A DNA stretch of 64,000 nucleotides from Eutypella sp. D-1 (lineage: Eukaryota; Ascomycota; Sordariomycetes; Xylariales; Diatrypaceae), in assembly GCA_023313575.1 (NCBI GenBank), contig JAJTTP010000009.1:806001-870000 (forward strand), in the 5' to 3' direction. The notes beneath the pieces are model-generated. The model did not search any database and was not told the DNA's origin. It was given only the letters and a program-made list of their open reading frames with translations. Below, one piece after another: positions 1 to 12,224 of this stretch. Position 1 is the stretch's first letter, and each line of letters opens with the position of its first letter. Made by a program: the position numbers and the translations under genes.

Positions 1-1024
1 GGGGCTTGCTGCATCGTCTTCGCTCTGCGGCAACCGCGAGTAGGTCTCGCCTGTGGCGGCCCCGGATAGTTCGCAGTCCCGCGTTAACAGAAGCACTAGG
101 AGGGCGTTGAACAGGCCCATGACGGCGTAGATCCAGAACAGCGAGTGGTAGGCGTCGACGGGCTTCCATCCCTTGGTTTCTAGTAGGTAGCTTAGGACCT
201 GGCCGGAGACCTCGCTGCCGATCGAAGAGGCTAGTGTCGACGTCGTCACGTACCAGGAAAGGACATCGGCTCGGGTCGACGGTGTCGTAATTTGCGATAG
301 TATTGACCTGGTAACATAGCTGCTTAGCCAATATTCAAGATGATGATCCGTCCCATCGGGACACCCGTTGTACTGGTGAACAGGGATTAGGGGGTTACCC
401 CTCCCCCGAAGGGAAAGGAGGGACAGTATAACTCACTCCTCAATACTCCTAAACGGCCCGAAGTCACCGCCACTGATACTAATGACCCCGACGATAGCGG
501 CGAATAACAAGGCCCAGAAATTCTCAGCGAGGGCGAAGGCAATACCGCTGAAGACCATGAGACCGGAGCCGGCGAGCAGCACGCGGCGGCGGCCGACGCG
601 GTCCGCCACCAGCGTCAGCAGCGTGCCCAGCAGCACATCACCCAGTAGCGTCAGCGTCATGAAGAGCCCGATCTGGTGATCCGTGAACCCCAGCGCCGAA
701 AAGAAGATGGCTATGAAAAAGCATTCGGCCCCGCATGGTCAGTTGTTTGTTCCATTCCTTGGCACGCCAGTGGGATATGAAGTCGAACAGCGAAGCAAAG
801 TCCAACCAACTGCAGTATATCCTCTCTCTCTCTATCTTCGCCTCATCTTGGCGCCTCCTGGGACAGGAACAGAACATACCGAGGATCAGGGAATTCGTGC
901 CGTACGCGAACATACGGCAGCTCCGCGCCATCATGAGGAGGTACGCATTGCGGCCCGCCTGGTATATGGCGTTGACGCCGAATTCGTGGTAGAACCACTT
1001 GACGCCGCGTATTGCCGCAGACAT
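1..1024 (-). CDS. MFS transporter, 3' end beyond window
   Basis: Membrane transporter of the major facilitator superfamily; substrate not predictable. I join three exons: 1024-880, 710-437 and 307-1 (continuing off the window), giving 242 codons in one frame. Donors read GTATGT and GTGAGT and acceptors ATAG and CCAG. The start is the ATG at 1024, opening MSAAIRGVKWFYHEF. Exon 2 carries hydrophobic helices and the loop motif ADRVGRRRVLL, the MFS motif A between helices 2 and 3. Exon 3 continues with further helices. The splice joining exons 2 and 3 restores the stretch FRSIEESILSQ. Neighbour: it is transcribed in the same direction as the copper regulator, with an 838-bp gap. The family is sure; the exact subfamily and the C-terminus are not visible. 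Confidence 0.85.
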
Positions 1025-1862
1025 ATACATACACGTTATGTTCGTGGTATATATTCGGGTGTCGGTGTGTCTATAAGTCGTGGCTCCTCTGTGCTCTCTC
1101 TTCTTTTTTTTCTTTCTTCTCCAATGCCTACTGCTACGTCTCGTCCGTGTCTTTCTTGTATGTGGAAATATTAGCATCCCGTCGCTCGGCCGAATGTACG
1201 TCCCTCACAACCTGGGTAGCTAGGGCCAATGCATGAGTTTTTTCCGAGTCATTTGCACCGGAGCGAGTGTCCCGAGGCCCAGCTCCATCTCCTCGGCCGG
1301 AAAATGCTACGGAAATCTATTGATAGAGTGAGGGAACAAGCTTCCCGCTGGTCATAATGAGGTGGACCCCTCAAGCACGGATTAAGCTTCAGCTACGGCT
1401 CGATCGCGGCGTCCCGATGCAGGGGTCTGTCTATCTTCGTAAGAGGTAATATGGATGTGCGTAAATCTATGTCAAGTGTCCAAACCAAGTCATGAACAAG
1501 AGACTAAGTGGGTAAGTGGGATTTTTTGTTATATATATAGATACCACGACACACTGAAGAGCGAAGTCGCGACCCCATCCTATCTTAGCACCTAGATTCC
1601 TTATCCCATATGTCTTGGGCAAACTTGAGGAGGTGGGGGAGGTCAGCGAGGAGCCCACGATACCCATCTCCACTCAGAGCCCGTAATCAAATGTTTTCAT
1701 TTCAAAGGCCCCGAGCCTCAATTTATTAGAAGCCTGCAAGATATCCTAGATGTATCCATCAACTCCTTTCAATGCCGGTGCAGTTACTATCGTGATCATT
1801 TATACCGAATGCCTAACTCGGCGGAAACTTGAAAGAAATTCAGTGCTATTTAGTCCCCCGCT
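1025..1862. other. Intergenic spacer, no gene
   Basis: This 0.8 kb lies upstream of the MFS start and downstream of the copper-regulator stop. It holds a short TATATATA stretch near 1532-1541 and no frame that looks coding. The 5' leader of the MFS transporter must begin here. Confidence 0.6.
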
Positions 1863-3627
1863 TCAATTGTCCAAAGACCGATGAATAACGCAATCTATGC
1901 ATTCGCATGAAGGGCCACAGGGGCAGGTGTCCTGCATTGCCGCCCCCGGAGGTGGTGGGTATGACACAAAGATGAAATTCTCCGCTCCTTGGTCCCGCGG
2001 AGATGCTGTGTCTGAAGGAGTATTCGATACTGCCGGCGACGTCTCATCTAGTGATGTTAATTGGTCATTGTTTGACCTCGTGTTGTTGGTTTCGACGATG
2101 CTGCCAGCCCGGCCCTTCTTAGGTTCTTCTTCGAACTGGAGCTTCATCGCGTCCCAGATGAATTCTTGTGTCGGCTCGTTGTAGGGGTGGCTAGGACATC
2201 CAAGACATTGGCAGCCCTTGCCACAAGAACAATCGTGATCTGTGAATGGGACCGTAGCATTCACGTTAAGGTCCATCGGGCTTTGTGATATTGGGTACGA
2301 GTTTTGCAGTCCACCTTGACTAGAATTGTTCATGAACTGCTGGTACTGGGCAGGATGTAGGGGGTGAGCGATAGATCCCCATATCGGGGAATAAGACTGC
2401 ACAGCCACCTGATTATAGTAAGGGGCATGTTGTTGCACGCTGTATGTCACTGGCTGATTCGGCACCAGTATACTACCACCGTTAATGGGAAAGTTCGGAC
2501 TATAAGTCGCTGGGCTCCAGGGCTGATGTGATGAGGCCTGGACATGTGTCTGTGGTTGTAGCTGTGGGTGCGAGGACATCCCTTGGAAAGCTGACCCTAT
2601 ATTTGAAGCTGAAGCGTCTTGTATCCGGCCGGGCTTGCCTGAACAACAGCTGGAGCCTGTCTGAGTTCCGTTTGGACTTTGCAGCGGCATACTACCTGCT
2701 ATATCTTCTGCGTTGACCGAAAGCTCGGGCATCGAATGCCATGTTTGTATGGGCGATGTTTGATAATCCTCATTGGGAGCGAATGAACCATTGCCTGCTT
2801 GCTGGTAACTATCCGTAAAAAGTGGCACGGAAACCTGAGGCGCGATCGAGACCGATTCCTGTCGGTTCTTCGTAGACATCGGAGGCATCATGTGCAGACT
2901 ATTCGTGTCCATGCGCTCTAGCTTGGCGGTGTTTAACGCTTGCTTTTGGGTGGCAGGTTTTCTAGACGTCTTTTTCTCGATTCGGGAGGATGTTCTAGTC
3001 GTCGGAGACACTGGCGGGCTATCCGAGGGCTTCTGTAACTCGACCTTTTCGTCTATTGGCTGGTTATTGGTGTTGTCTGCACAACAACTTGAGGCCTTGG
3101 TAGAGCCGCTTCCATTGCTCGAGCTGGTACCGTTGATAGACCCGTTTCCGGTAGAGCTGGTATCGGTAGAAGAGGACCCCTCGTTAACTAAAGTATTATC
3201 TTTCGTGGAGTTTGAATCGTCATCAGGTTTAGAACAACCACACTTTGGTTGACGTGGTAATGCCGCGAGTACATTGCTGCATCCGCACCGTGTACCAGGT
3301 AAATGAGGGCATGAGCTAAGCGGTCGGCCCGGTTTCCGAACTGCTATCATGAGACGGTCCGTATGATTACATTTTGAAGACCGGTGCCCTCGAATGCATG
3401 CCATACTAAAGAAATTTAGACGACCCGTCAGTTGTATGTCCTTTTCTTAAAAGCCATCGTATCAAGTACCTCACTCCACATACTACTGTCTAGTAGTACA
3501 AAGCCGTGGCATACCGGGTTCACTAGTCATCCCAAAGGGATCATGCGCAGAGAATGGGTCGGATAGAAGGATGTGAAATGAATGTGGTAACTTACCAGGC
3601 CACTTTTTGGCCATCGAAAGTAGGCAT
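1863..3627 (-). CDS. Mac1/GRISEA-type copper-sensing transcription factor
   Basis: Nuclear regulator predicted to activate copper-uptake genes when copper is low. Two exons: 3627-3596 (32 bases) and 3405-1863, with an intron of 190 bp (GTAAGT, TTTAG); 524 aa. The intron splits the codon of Cys11, inside the copper-fist DNA-binding domain. Once joined, residues 1-60 read as a full copper fist: MPTFDGQKVAC, then MACIRGHRSSKCNH, the minor-groove motif RKPGRPLSSCPH, and CGCSNV further on. The middle is Ser/Asn/Gln-rich. The C-terminal half carries two copies of C-x-C-x3-C-x-C-x2-C-x2-H (CSCGKGCQCLGCPSH and CPCGPSCECIDCVIH), the copper-binding repeats typical of Mac1 and Podospora GRISEA. The two repeats favour Mac1/GRISEA over Ace1-type copper-detoxification factors. 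The second repeat ends only seven residues before the stop. Confidence 0.9.
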
Positions 3628-3675
3628 CTTGGGCGACGAGGTCGCGAGATCGCGATGTCAGACCCCGGATGAAAG

Positions 3676-3686
3676 CTATATATAAA
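3676..3686 (-). promoter_or_regulatory. Possible TATA element of the copper regulator
   Basis: TTTATATATAG on the minus strand, about 50 bases upstream of the ATG at 3627. That is close for a TATA box in a fungal gene, so the real start of transcription may be further up; the call rests on the sequence match only. Confidence 0.3.
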
Positions 3687-6600
3687 TCCAGGCATACAGC
3701 CTGCCCAATTATATGTGCCGATGGATGAGATCCAAGTACAAGGTTCGTGTGATATACTAGACGAAGAGAGACCTGTTAGACCTTATCTCTATATGTAGTA
3801 ATTTTGTCTTACAACTGGTGTATATATAGCCAAGACTCTGCTCTGGGACGATAGGAATCTGATTGCTTCCTGCGGATGCGGGTTCTTTCCCAAGTCGCAA
3901 TAGCGAAGTCAAGTCTGTGGCTGAATTGCAGAGGTGATGCGAAACCTGGGCCCTGGGGATTCAACCCATGTAGTTATTCACTGGATGAGTTAGTTTCGGG
4001 TGTAACAATGCCTCGAAGATTCCAACCTCCGGACAGTAACAGTCAGGTTGGGGCAGTCAAGTTAGGATCAAATTGAAATGCGAGCCGATTTCGAATAGTA
4101 AGGGCAATGCCGTTGTTATCAACTTCCATTAGATGAGAAGGCGGAGGCTCGATGAGTGGGTGTGGCACCCAAACAGATCTCGTAGTAGCCGAGGGCGCTT
4201 GGCCTTAGGTGGCGTACCTAATCTCAAGGTTCGTCTCTCCTCGATTAACGAAGCTGAGGATGGTCCAGGTCTGTGTTCTAGACCTATGATAGGAATGGGT
4301 TCAACGAAAGTTGCAGATAACAAAAACACCACAGGTGACTCTCAGAGGTCTCTCAGAGGTTGGATAGCGTCCAGTTATTTTTCGAAGTTGAGGGTTTACC
4401 TCGGGACGGTCTCACCTCGCTCACGACGGACCCGGTGGGATAGGGCTAGGTAAGGAGTGTAACCTCAGCGAGGTGAGAAAGGGTTCAAGGTTGGTTCTGG
4501 GAAGTAACGCCGACCACGTGAAATGAAAGACGACAGAACAAATCAGGGTGGGCGGACAAGTCCTCGAAGAGTAAACGAGACTCTCCCGTTTCGACAGGCT
4601 GGGAAGGAAGTGGTAAGCTGATAATAAACCCCCAGAATCGGTAGGCCTTTTCTCCGGCTTTGTGACTCGGTCGCACAGTAAGTAAGAGTCTAGCGTAAGA
4701 CCACACAAGTGATGCTCTTCGGGCGTCGGGGGAGGGCGGGGGAGGCCTCGAACGTCCCAATGGTCAATCGGGTCAAGGTAATGAGAAGCGAGAGAGAAAA
4801 GATGTTATGCGAAGAGGAATTCAAGGCAAGTTGACATCCAAGTTGGCATCCCAGGTTCGTCCAACAAGTCCAAGTCGGATCCTATGCGCCCCGCTCCACG
4901 TTGCGTGTGCTGTTCGTCTATCTCTGTTTTGTCCGTCTTCCTTTTCTCCCCGTTACTTCTACCGTCTCCTCTCTTTCCCAGGGTTCTCCGAAGTGGCCCG
5001 CGGCGTAGTTCGAAAACCCTGTTCGTCAACTACGAATACGGATTCGGTCGTAGACGTTTTGTTGCTTGGTGTATCTTTTTTCTTTTCTTCCCTCCTTCGC
5101 CGTTGGTCCGGGATTTAGACCATTTAGGTTGAAGGATTTACTCTTTAAATTGCCAATCGGATTGATAGGTGAGTAAGTATCCGTAAGTGTCAATCTTAGT
5201 CCATCCAGTCTCAGTTCTCTTTTTTCTAAGTAACAAAGAAGGTTTTCATGTGATCTTTAGTTTTTTGGTAGACACTCAAGAATAGGTACGGGGTACTTCG
5301 GTAAGAGGTGGAAGGCAAGACAACCTTAGAAGTATAGGGAGTTGCAACTCCTGTGCAGGTGGACGGCCGACGTCGTGGTTTCCTTTCTCCGTAGTGGGGG
5401 GTGCCGTGAGCTGCAAAACGAGCAAGTTTTCATTGGTCGGATTCTGGACTGGTACAAGGGGTAGAGCCTGCCAAGATGTAGAGAAGGGGGCGTTTAATAA
5501 CGAAATTGCCTTGAACATGGGGGTGTGTGGCTAGTGTGGGCTTCCTTATTGGCCCAAGCCTGCGCAAGAGCGCTGGATCCGTTTAGCTACAGCAAGAACC
5601 CTAGAACCCCACCAGCCCGCAAGAAAGTGCTTTAGGTGCCTACCTCTTACCTTAGTAGACAAGTAGTGTAAGTGCTAGGTTAAGAAGGCTTCGTATACCT
5701 TCCCATCATCTCAACCTCGAAGTCCTTCATGAAACATGAGATATGATAAGTATTTAATTTTCTGATTGCATTCACATGTGTTGATAGAGTTCCGATACCT
5801 AGAGGCTGGGACCCCCTCACCACTCTCCATGACCGACGTATTAGCTCTGTACAAAGAAGCTCGACTGTTGGATCGACTGCTGAATCTTGCATGCTGGCTA
5901 CTCCCTGGTGTCATAACTCAATCCCTTTGGTAACCAACTTAATGGTCATCAGTATGATCAATCATCATATTATTACGATACACAAGATCTTGGCCTCACC
6001 ATGAACTCTTATTCTTTACAAAATGCCAAGGCCATCTGGCATTGGAGACGAACTGGTTTTCGTCTTCCAGGTTTCTTGGAGTGATGATGGCCCATGTAGG
6101 TCATGGCCGGCCTAAACCTGCCTTATCCAGGAGTCGTCACAATGGAACCGTGGTATGGCCTAGCCTCTCCATCTCACGCCCAAAGTTCCAGCAGACGGGG
6201 ACGAACGAGTGTTCATTCCACGCCGGGGATTGTCCGCAGGGCAGGGTACCTGGCACTGACAGCTTTTTACCTCGGGTCGGTATCCAGTAGTAGCAGTTGC
6301 GATGAGCAGTTACTAATGCAAATGGTAATAATATGGGATAATCAGCCCACGAGGAGAAGGGATCCCTTTCAATCTTTTGGACGTGGGAGGTGAGTAGGGG
6401 TTGGGTGTTGTTCTATAACGTTACCGAGACACCTGCAAGGGTGTGGGGGGTTATCGTCGAGGCTTTAAAGGGTGCTGCAAGGCGAGGACGAGCCGCAATC
6501 GTGGCACGGGCGTGGCTAGCCGGCCAGCACCTAAAAAAAGCCAGGGTCTGCTCAGAAGTAGTATATTAGACCATGTCAAACGGCACAATCCGAAGGTCCA

Positions 6601-7523
6601 TCGTCCCGTCCCGTGCACCCGGGGTGTCCACGATCGATCCGAGTGAATCTCGAGCGCGGGCCACCTCTAAACAGCCGAGCCGTACCTAATCTTGGAAACC
6701 AGCCCATAGGAAGGAATAGGCGGTCGACATCGAGGTAGTAAAAAACTCTCAGAAACATACAAGTAAGTGGCCACATTCGGAAGCCACCTCTCGATCTTGC
6801 GCATACAGGGCGATCCGGAAACCGCATAGCACGGCCGGTCCTAGGCAAAGCGGATCCTGAGCATGTTACGGCCGAGCCAGGTAATATCACCTAGCCTAGA
6901 CCCTCAACCAATTTCAAGGTGCTGATCCGGGACCCAGATACGGGCGTGGTCATCACAGGAGGCAGGGGAGACAGGCAGATAGGCAACCCCACGTGACATT
7001 CGGCAGAATAGCCATGTGGCCGGCGCCAAGCCAAGCCGATATAGAATTTCAGCCGCCATCAGCCACCTCCTTGGCATTGCTTGCTATCTGAATACCTAAG
7101 ATATTCATTGGGGGCCAAGCCTGAACCGAGGAGATGGCAGGTAGCAAGCTGCCCCCGTAAAGAGATGTCCAATACCCAGCTTAAAAACACCATAAAAGTC
7201 GACACAGGACGAAAGACCGTCGTGGCGCTAACATATCACATCCCATGCCTAACCATACTATATACGTAGAGGCTACCCCAAACAGTACGCCTTGTCGAAT
7301 AAGCTCGCATGCTTGGAAAGGCTTCGGTCACCATACCATATTTAAGCCCTAGAGTATACAATACGAAAAAATACAGCCTCAACGCCGAATCGTCATCGAA
7401 GACGTTCATGTTATATTACCAGCACCGGATAGCTGCCTTCTAACTAACCAGGTATAAAGCACTTTATGGAAGTGCGTAAGTTCAAGCGAGATCTTCCCGA
7501 CCCCCTTCTATCCCGTCCTTAAC
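3687..7523. other. 3.8 kb without a recognisable gene
   Basis: No frame here joins into a recognisable protein on either strand. Open frames up to about 106 codons exist but lack family motifs and overlap on both strands. Between 4900 and 5110 there are pyrimidine-rich stretches, and a short direct repeat (tctcagaggt) occurs near 4340-4360. The stretch 4.1-5.95 kb is moderately GC-rich, has few stops, and differs in texture from the surrounding AT-rich spacers. I cannot say what it is. Confidence 0.5.
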
Positions 7524-10109
7524 TTATTTCTCACCATCCGAGGCATCGGAGTCAGCGAACATATCGACGGCCCTGGGGCGCCTCCTAGGCTCCTGCTGGG
7601 TCTTCCCGCTCTTCCCGGGGCCATCATCCCTTTCTATTGGGTTATCGGCGTTCTGTTCCTTGCCCCCGCCGCCGCCATCTTCGTCATCCATAGGCACGCC
7701 GTCGATGTCACTGTCGAGCTCCACGTCAAGCATCTCATCGTCGTCGTCGTGATCGTCGTCCATCGCCTCGCCGTCGACATCGTCCGCGAGGGTCTCGGGG
7801 TCGTCGTAGTAGGGGTTCTTCCTGTCCGCGGTGTCGGATAGGGGGAGGGGCTTGAAGCCCCGGTCGTCGCCGCCACCTCCCTGCTTCCCGGTCTCGACCG
7901 TCTTCCACTTGCCGCCCTTTCTGGGTCCACTGGCACCACCACCGTCCTCCGGCGGCTCGCTCCCACCCTCCTTCCTCGCGGCGGCGGGCGGCGGGGGATT
8001 CTCGAAGGAGCGGGCGAAGAGCAGCTGGCTCTCGTGGGGGAAGGCGCACCAGCCCTCCCAGAGGCTCAGGACGAGGCCGATGCTGCGGCGCCACTTCTCA
8101 GCACGGAGGCGACCCCAGCCGCGACGCTCAGGGACGAGGCCGAGGATCTCGAAGGTGCGCCGCCGTCGGAGCGCCGCCTCGAATAGCTGCCGGTATCGCC
8201 ACGCGTGCCGCACCGCGCTCGTCGCCGACGACGACAGGATGTCGCTCGCCGCGTACAGCCCCACCAGGCTCGCTGCGCTCGTGTCCTGCGCCGCGTCGTC
8301 CGCCCCCGCCGCCGTCTGGTTGTGCGATTCCCCCCCGTCCGCGAACCCAGGGCCCTTCTCGTTGTTGGTTTTCTTGTGCTCAGGGTTCGCGGACGTGAGC
8401 GCGTACGGCCGCGCAATATTCGACACGATCATGTCGACGATCTCGTCGGCACCCCGGCTCGCGTGCGTGATGGCGAAGCTCGTGACCCTCGCTATGTCCC
8501 CCTTGCGTATCCGGGTCAGCGTCGTGGGGAGGCGCGCCAAGAGGTGGGTCAGCTTCGCCTTGTCGAGCGGGTTCAGGTACAGTATCTCGTTCTCGTTGCC
8601 CTCGGCCGCCGCGGGCCTGTGGGGCTCGTCCTCGAAGTCCTCCTCGTCCGAAGAGTTGTACTCGGGATCGGACACGAACTCATCTATGGTCGTGGTGTAC
8701 TCGTAGGCGAGCCCCTTCTCCGGCATCTTCCAGGCATGGCTCCCCTCGAACAGCGGCAGGTACTTGCCCTGACGGCCGGGTTTGTTTTGAGCACCGGTGA
8801 GAATCTCCCACAGGCGCCACCGATACCAGACTCCACCCTCGCTCCGCGCATCCCAGAGCCAGGCCCACCTCTCTTCCTTCTGCACGTCGGGGCGCGACAT
8901 GAGGAGGGCCTCGAAGTCGGGCCCGTGTTTCAACACGGCCTCGACGACCTTGTGAATGAGCTGTAACTGTTTTATGTCCTTGGGCGCCGAGACGGGTACA
9001 TGGAGGATGGTCCTCTGCAGAGGAGCGCCGCCGGCGCTGTATGAGGATGGAGGGGCGAATCCCCTGTATCCGCCGTGGTGGTATGAGTTGTGGTCAGCGG
9101 CCTGGGGGACGGGCTTGGCGCCGAACGCATGTGACGTAACATTCAAAGAGGCAAGCGACGAGGTTACGGTAGCCGTTGCGACCGCAGAAGACAGGTGTCG
9201 GTGCAGGGACAGGTAGAACCCGTAGCCCAAGTATTTATTTTGCAGTGAGCTGACCGCGGCGTCGATGTCGGTCGCCGGCGTCTCCTTGGATAAGGTGACG
9301 ATAGCGGCCACGGATTTCCTCTCGCTACTATTACTGCTGCTACCCGTGATCGGATTACTCGGCGGTATGATCTTAACATTCTCGACCGTTAAATTCGTGG
9401 GTATAAGAGCCTTGATGAATCCGGGGGAGACGCCCGGCGGCAGATTGGAAAGGCGGAGGGTGGGTTTGGCAATGGCTTTCTCTTCGGCGAGGTCGCGCGC
9501 CCTCGCGTCGCCTTCGTCGTCGCTTGTGTCGAACGCCTTCGTGACGGACTTTGACGGCGCGGCGATACCCCCGCCCTCGTTCTCGTCGTCGTGGAACCCG
9601 AGTCGTCCACGCGTCGCGTCCTTGCCGCCTTGCTGTTGCTGAAAGCCGCCATCGTTGAAGGCCCTCTTCTTGCCGAACGCGGACGGCGGGGGGCCCAGGG
9701 ACCCCGGACCGCTCTTCAAAGCGGTGCCGGAACCAGCGCCGAAGTGTCGTCGGGAGGGGCCGCCTCCTCCGAAGGCGGCACTCATCCCACCACCACCGGG
9801 ACCGGGCCGGCTAAAAGGCGTCCTGTCCGGCGGCGGCCGCCTCGAGGAGCCGTGGGCGCCGCGGCCATCATCGTTGTCGTCGTCCTCGTTGTCGAAGCTC
9901 TTGACGAAGCTCTCGTAGACAGCGGCGGTCTCGGCGGCCTCCCTCCTCCGCTTGGCCTCGGCCTCGGCTTTCTGTTTCTCGAACGCGGATTGTTTGGAGG
10001 GTTTCTGGAGCTTCGCTTCGACGTCGGGGAATTCGGATAGGTCTTTGTTTGTATTATTATTGTTGTTGTTGTTGTTGTTGTTGTTGGAGGGGGGAGAAGC
10101 GGACGCCAT
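7524..10109 (-). CDS. U2 snRNP-associated SURP protein, SR140/U2SURP type
   Basis: Predicted component of the U2 snRNP in the nucleus, acting in pre-mRNA splicing. A single uninterrupted frame of 861 aa starts at the ATG at 10109. Domain order fits the family: an N-terminal low-complexity Asn run and charged helix, an RRM-like domain from about residue 215 (TLRLSNLPPGVSPGFIK), a SURP module at about 375-440 (LIHKVVEAVLKHGPDFEALL, then the WAWLWD and WYRWRLWEIL tracts), and an RPR/CID-like helical domain at about 505-710 including LFEAALRRRRTFEILGLVPE. The C-terminus is highly acidic and ends in phosphorylatable Ser/Asp. The RRM is divergent and its RNP motifs are weak. It is divergent from the flavoenzyme at 12225 across a 2.1 kb spacer. 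Confidence 0.85.
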   Translation of the reverse strand: MASASPPSNNNNNNNNNNNTNKDLSEFPDVEAKLQKPSKQSAFEKQKAEAEAKRRREAAETAAVYESFVKSFDNEDDDNDDGRGAHGSSRRPPPDRTPFSRPGPGGGGMSAAFGGGGPSRRHFGAGSGTALKSGPGSLGPPPSAFGKKRAFNDGGFQQQQGGKDATRGRLGFHDDENEGGGIAAPSKSVTKAFDTSDDEGDARARDLAEEKAIAKPTLRLSNLPPGVSPGFIKALIPTNLTVENVKIIPPSNPITGSSSNSSERKSVAAIVTLSKETPATDIDAAVSSLQNKYLGYGFYLSLHRHLSSAVATATVTSSLASLNVTSHAFGAKPVPQAADHNSYHHGGYRGFAPPSSYSAGGAPLQRTILHVPVSAPKDIKQLQLIHKVVEAVLKHGPDFEALLMSRPDVQKEERWAWLWDARSEGGVWYRWRLWEILTGAQNKPGRQGKYLPLFEGSHAWKMPEKGLAYEYTTTIDEFVSDPEYNSSDEEDFEDEPHRPAAAEGNENEILYLNPLDKAKLTHLLARLPTTLTRIRKGDIARVTSFAITHASRGADEIVDMIVSNIARPYALTSANPEHKKTNNEKGPGFADGGESHNQTAAGADDAAQDTSAASLVGLYAASDILSSSATSAVRHAWRYRQLFEAALRRRRTFEILGLVPERRGWGRLRAEKWRRSIGLVLSLWEGWCAFPHESQLLFARSFENPPPPAAARKEGGSEPPEDGGGASGPRKGGKWKTVETGKQGGGGDDRGFKPLPLSDTADRKNPYYDDPETLADDVDGEAMDDDHDDDDEMLDVELDSDIDGVPMDDEDGGGGGKEQNADNPIERDDGPGKSGKTQQEPRRRPRAVDMFADSDASDGEK
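10053..10086. repeat. Trinucleotide microsatellite in SR140-like gene
   Basis: A run of ATT/GTT units on the plus strand (AAC on the coding strand) encodes the polyasparagine tract at about residues 9-20 of the SR140-like protein. Length polymorphism is likely. Confidence 0.85.
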
Positions 10110-12224
10110 GATGCTGAATTATGAATTCAAAATTCATCTCTCTCATATGATGATCCGGAGACACAGGAGGCGCGAATTTACGGGGGCGGCAACGTCATGG
10201 TTCGGGGATACTATCGTGTCGATATGTTATTCGCTAGCGGGCTTTCCGGTTTTTTTGTGGTTTCGATTATGCGAGTGAGCGTATAGTGAGGGTATACACG
10301 TAATTGGCGTGGCGTGCTTAGGATGATAGTCGGGACGTCAAGAGTATTGGTATGGTATGGTATGGTATGCTCAGTATGCCCAGGTCTGCGCGCGCGTGTG
10401 GTTGGTGTAGATGCTTACGGGTAAAGGTTTGGTCAAGGGTAGCCTAACTGGGCAAGTATGAACCAGCTAACAGGTACAGCTGCCAGATTGCTTGTAGTTA
10501 CCTTAGGTAAGTAGTATACTAGTATACATACATACATCTATTGCTACAAGTGGTTAGTAGATTACTGGGGCAGAACCATAAAGCTTGGACCAATTGAAAC
10601 GCGCGTTGATGGTGTCACAAATGTACTAAGTGAGGTTGTCTCCGACCGCCCTGCCGGCTCCGATCGGCTAGTCATAACTCCGATATCGAAGTGGTCTTAA
10701 GGGTAGCTCGTCATGCCAGCAATGCTTGCTTGCGATTTGCCTGCCCGCATAGCGCATAAGCCCGGCCTGCAGCAGCCAGAGCAAGCTGAAAGTTCCAAGG
10801 TTCTCGCTAATTTTTTTTTAATATGGTAGGTAGGTAGTTAGTTTAGAAGCAGAAAGCCGATGCCTTCCATCCCTCTAACCCTCCCCCCTCCAGGGCTTCT
10901 GGGGCTTCCCCCCCCCACCCCACTTCTAACGTCTCTGACTTCCCTACCATTGAAGAAAGATCGACCCATAACCCGTTCTGGCCTAATATGAGGGGCACAC
11001 ATCGTAAGATGCCACCCTCTTAGCGCCGTTTTCTCGCCTGACTTGCTGAGAAGTCCCGCAGAAAAGTCCTACTCGAGAAAAAAAAAAGTAACTCAAAGAG
11101 GGCACATGAGCTTTGATGAGAAAAAAGGCAGCGCGGGAATCCCATTCATGGGATTTTTGGGGGGTTTTAAATTATGTACCTCTCTATATACCCGGGTACG
11201 TACTAGCCCCCTAAGAAAGCTTTTTGTGGTTTTTTTTCTATGCCCGTACTTAGGTTTATTACCCTTTCTACTTATATCTTCCATGGATGATGGCCTCTTT
11301 TTTATAAAGGTGGGCGGGGCCAGGCTTAGCGTTCTACATACCTACCTACCTAAGGTACAGATTGCAGACCTATACCGGAATACCTACATTACCTACCTTA
11401 CTATAGTAAGTAGTACTATAGTAGTACTGTATTGGACAAGGCAGGAGAGGCCCTACATAATACCCTACATAATAGTTTCCTTGCTAAAGAATCATAAAAT
11501 AAAAACGGCCAACGCAACGCAAGCCTGAAGAACAACCTAAGAAGTTCTTTTTTTACACATTTTACATACTACCTACATAGCCTACCTGCGTATACTACTA
11601 CTTACCTATCCATAGTACTACTTACTACCTCTTTTTTTTCCAAGGCTAACCTACCTCTGTCACTTACACTACCTAAGTACTGGCTGGCTGGCTGCTGCCC
11701 AGACGAGGGTTCGTTGAATGGAAGCTTTCCCTTTGACTAAATCCGGTTTCGCAGTTCGACTATTTACTACCTACACCTAGGAGAAAAAAAGGAAGACGAG
11801 AAGAATATATCTATCTATCTATCTTTTACACTTACTTCCCTGTTGCTATAATCCTGGCATTTAGGTGTCATACACAGGAAGATATATATATCATATCTAT
11901 ATACGATCTGATCTCTCTCTCACTTCTTCACACATTCCCACCCACCCACGCACATACGCACACACAAGCCCGTACAGATACTCACATCTATTTATATTCA
12001 TATCTTATATATCTTCTTTAATATACACGGGGCCGTTTTATAGTGTCCCATTATTACGATCTAGAATTACTGGACAACCCAACCTGTAGGGGTAGTCAGT
12101 CTATCGCTCTCCGCTTAAGGGTCCTCCTCCCCCCCTCCTTTCGACTTGCCCTTGTCTTCCCCCCCCCCCTTCCATTCTTCCCCTTTCTTGCTAGACATAT
12201 CGCAAACCGAAGAACGCCACGGTC
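10110..12224. other. Divergent promoter region, 2.1 kb
   Basis: Shared upstream region of the SR140-like gene (-) and the flavoenzyme (+). It contains four GGTAT units at 10349-10369, several clusters of TAGGTA/ACCTACCTA words (10823-10842, 11335-11420, 11560-11660), an ATCT repeat near 11807-11822, and a pyrimidine-rich leader at 12120-12190 just before the ATG at 12225. No coding frame is convincing. Confidence 0.65.
10349..10369. repeat. GGTAT pentanucleotide repeat
   Basis: Four tandem GGTAT units plus one base, 240 bases upstream of the SR140-like start. Confidence 0.85.

Noticed and set aside
638..1177. Minus-strand 179-codon frame over the first MFS exon
   Set aside because: Only its part 880-1024 is exon; the rest is intron or upstream sequence read through.
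7831..8966. Plus-strand frames of 291 and 253 codons
   Set aside because: They are shadows of the SR140-like gene on the opposite strand; Arg/Pro-rich, with no domain.
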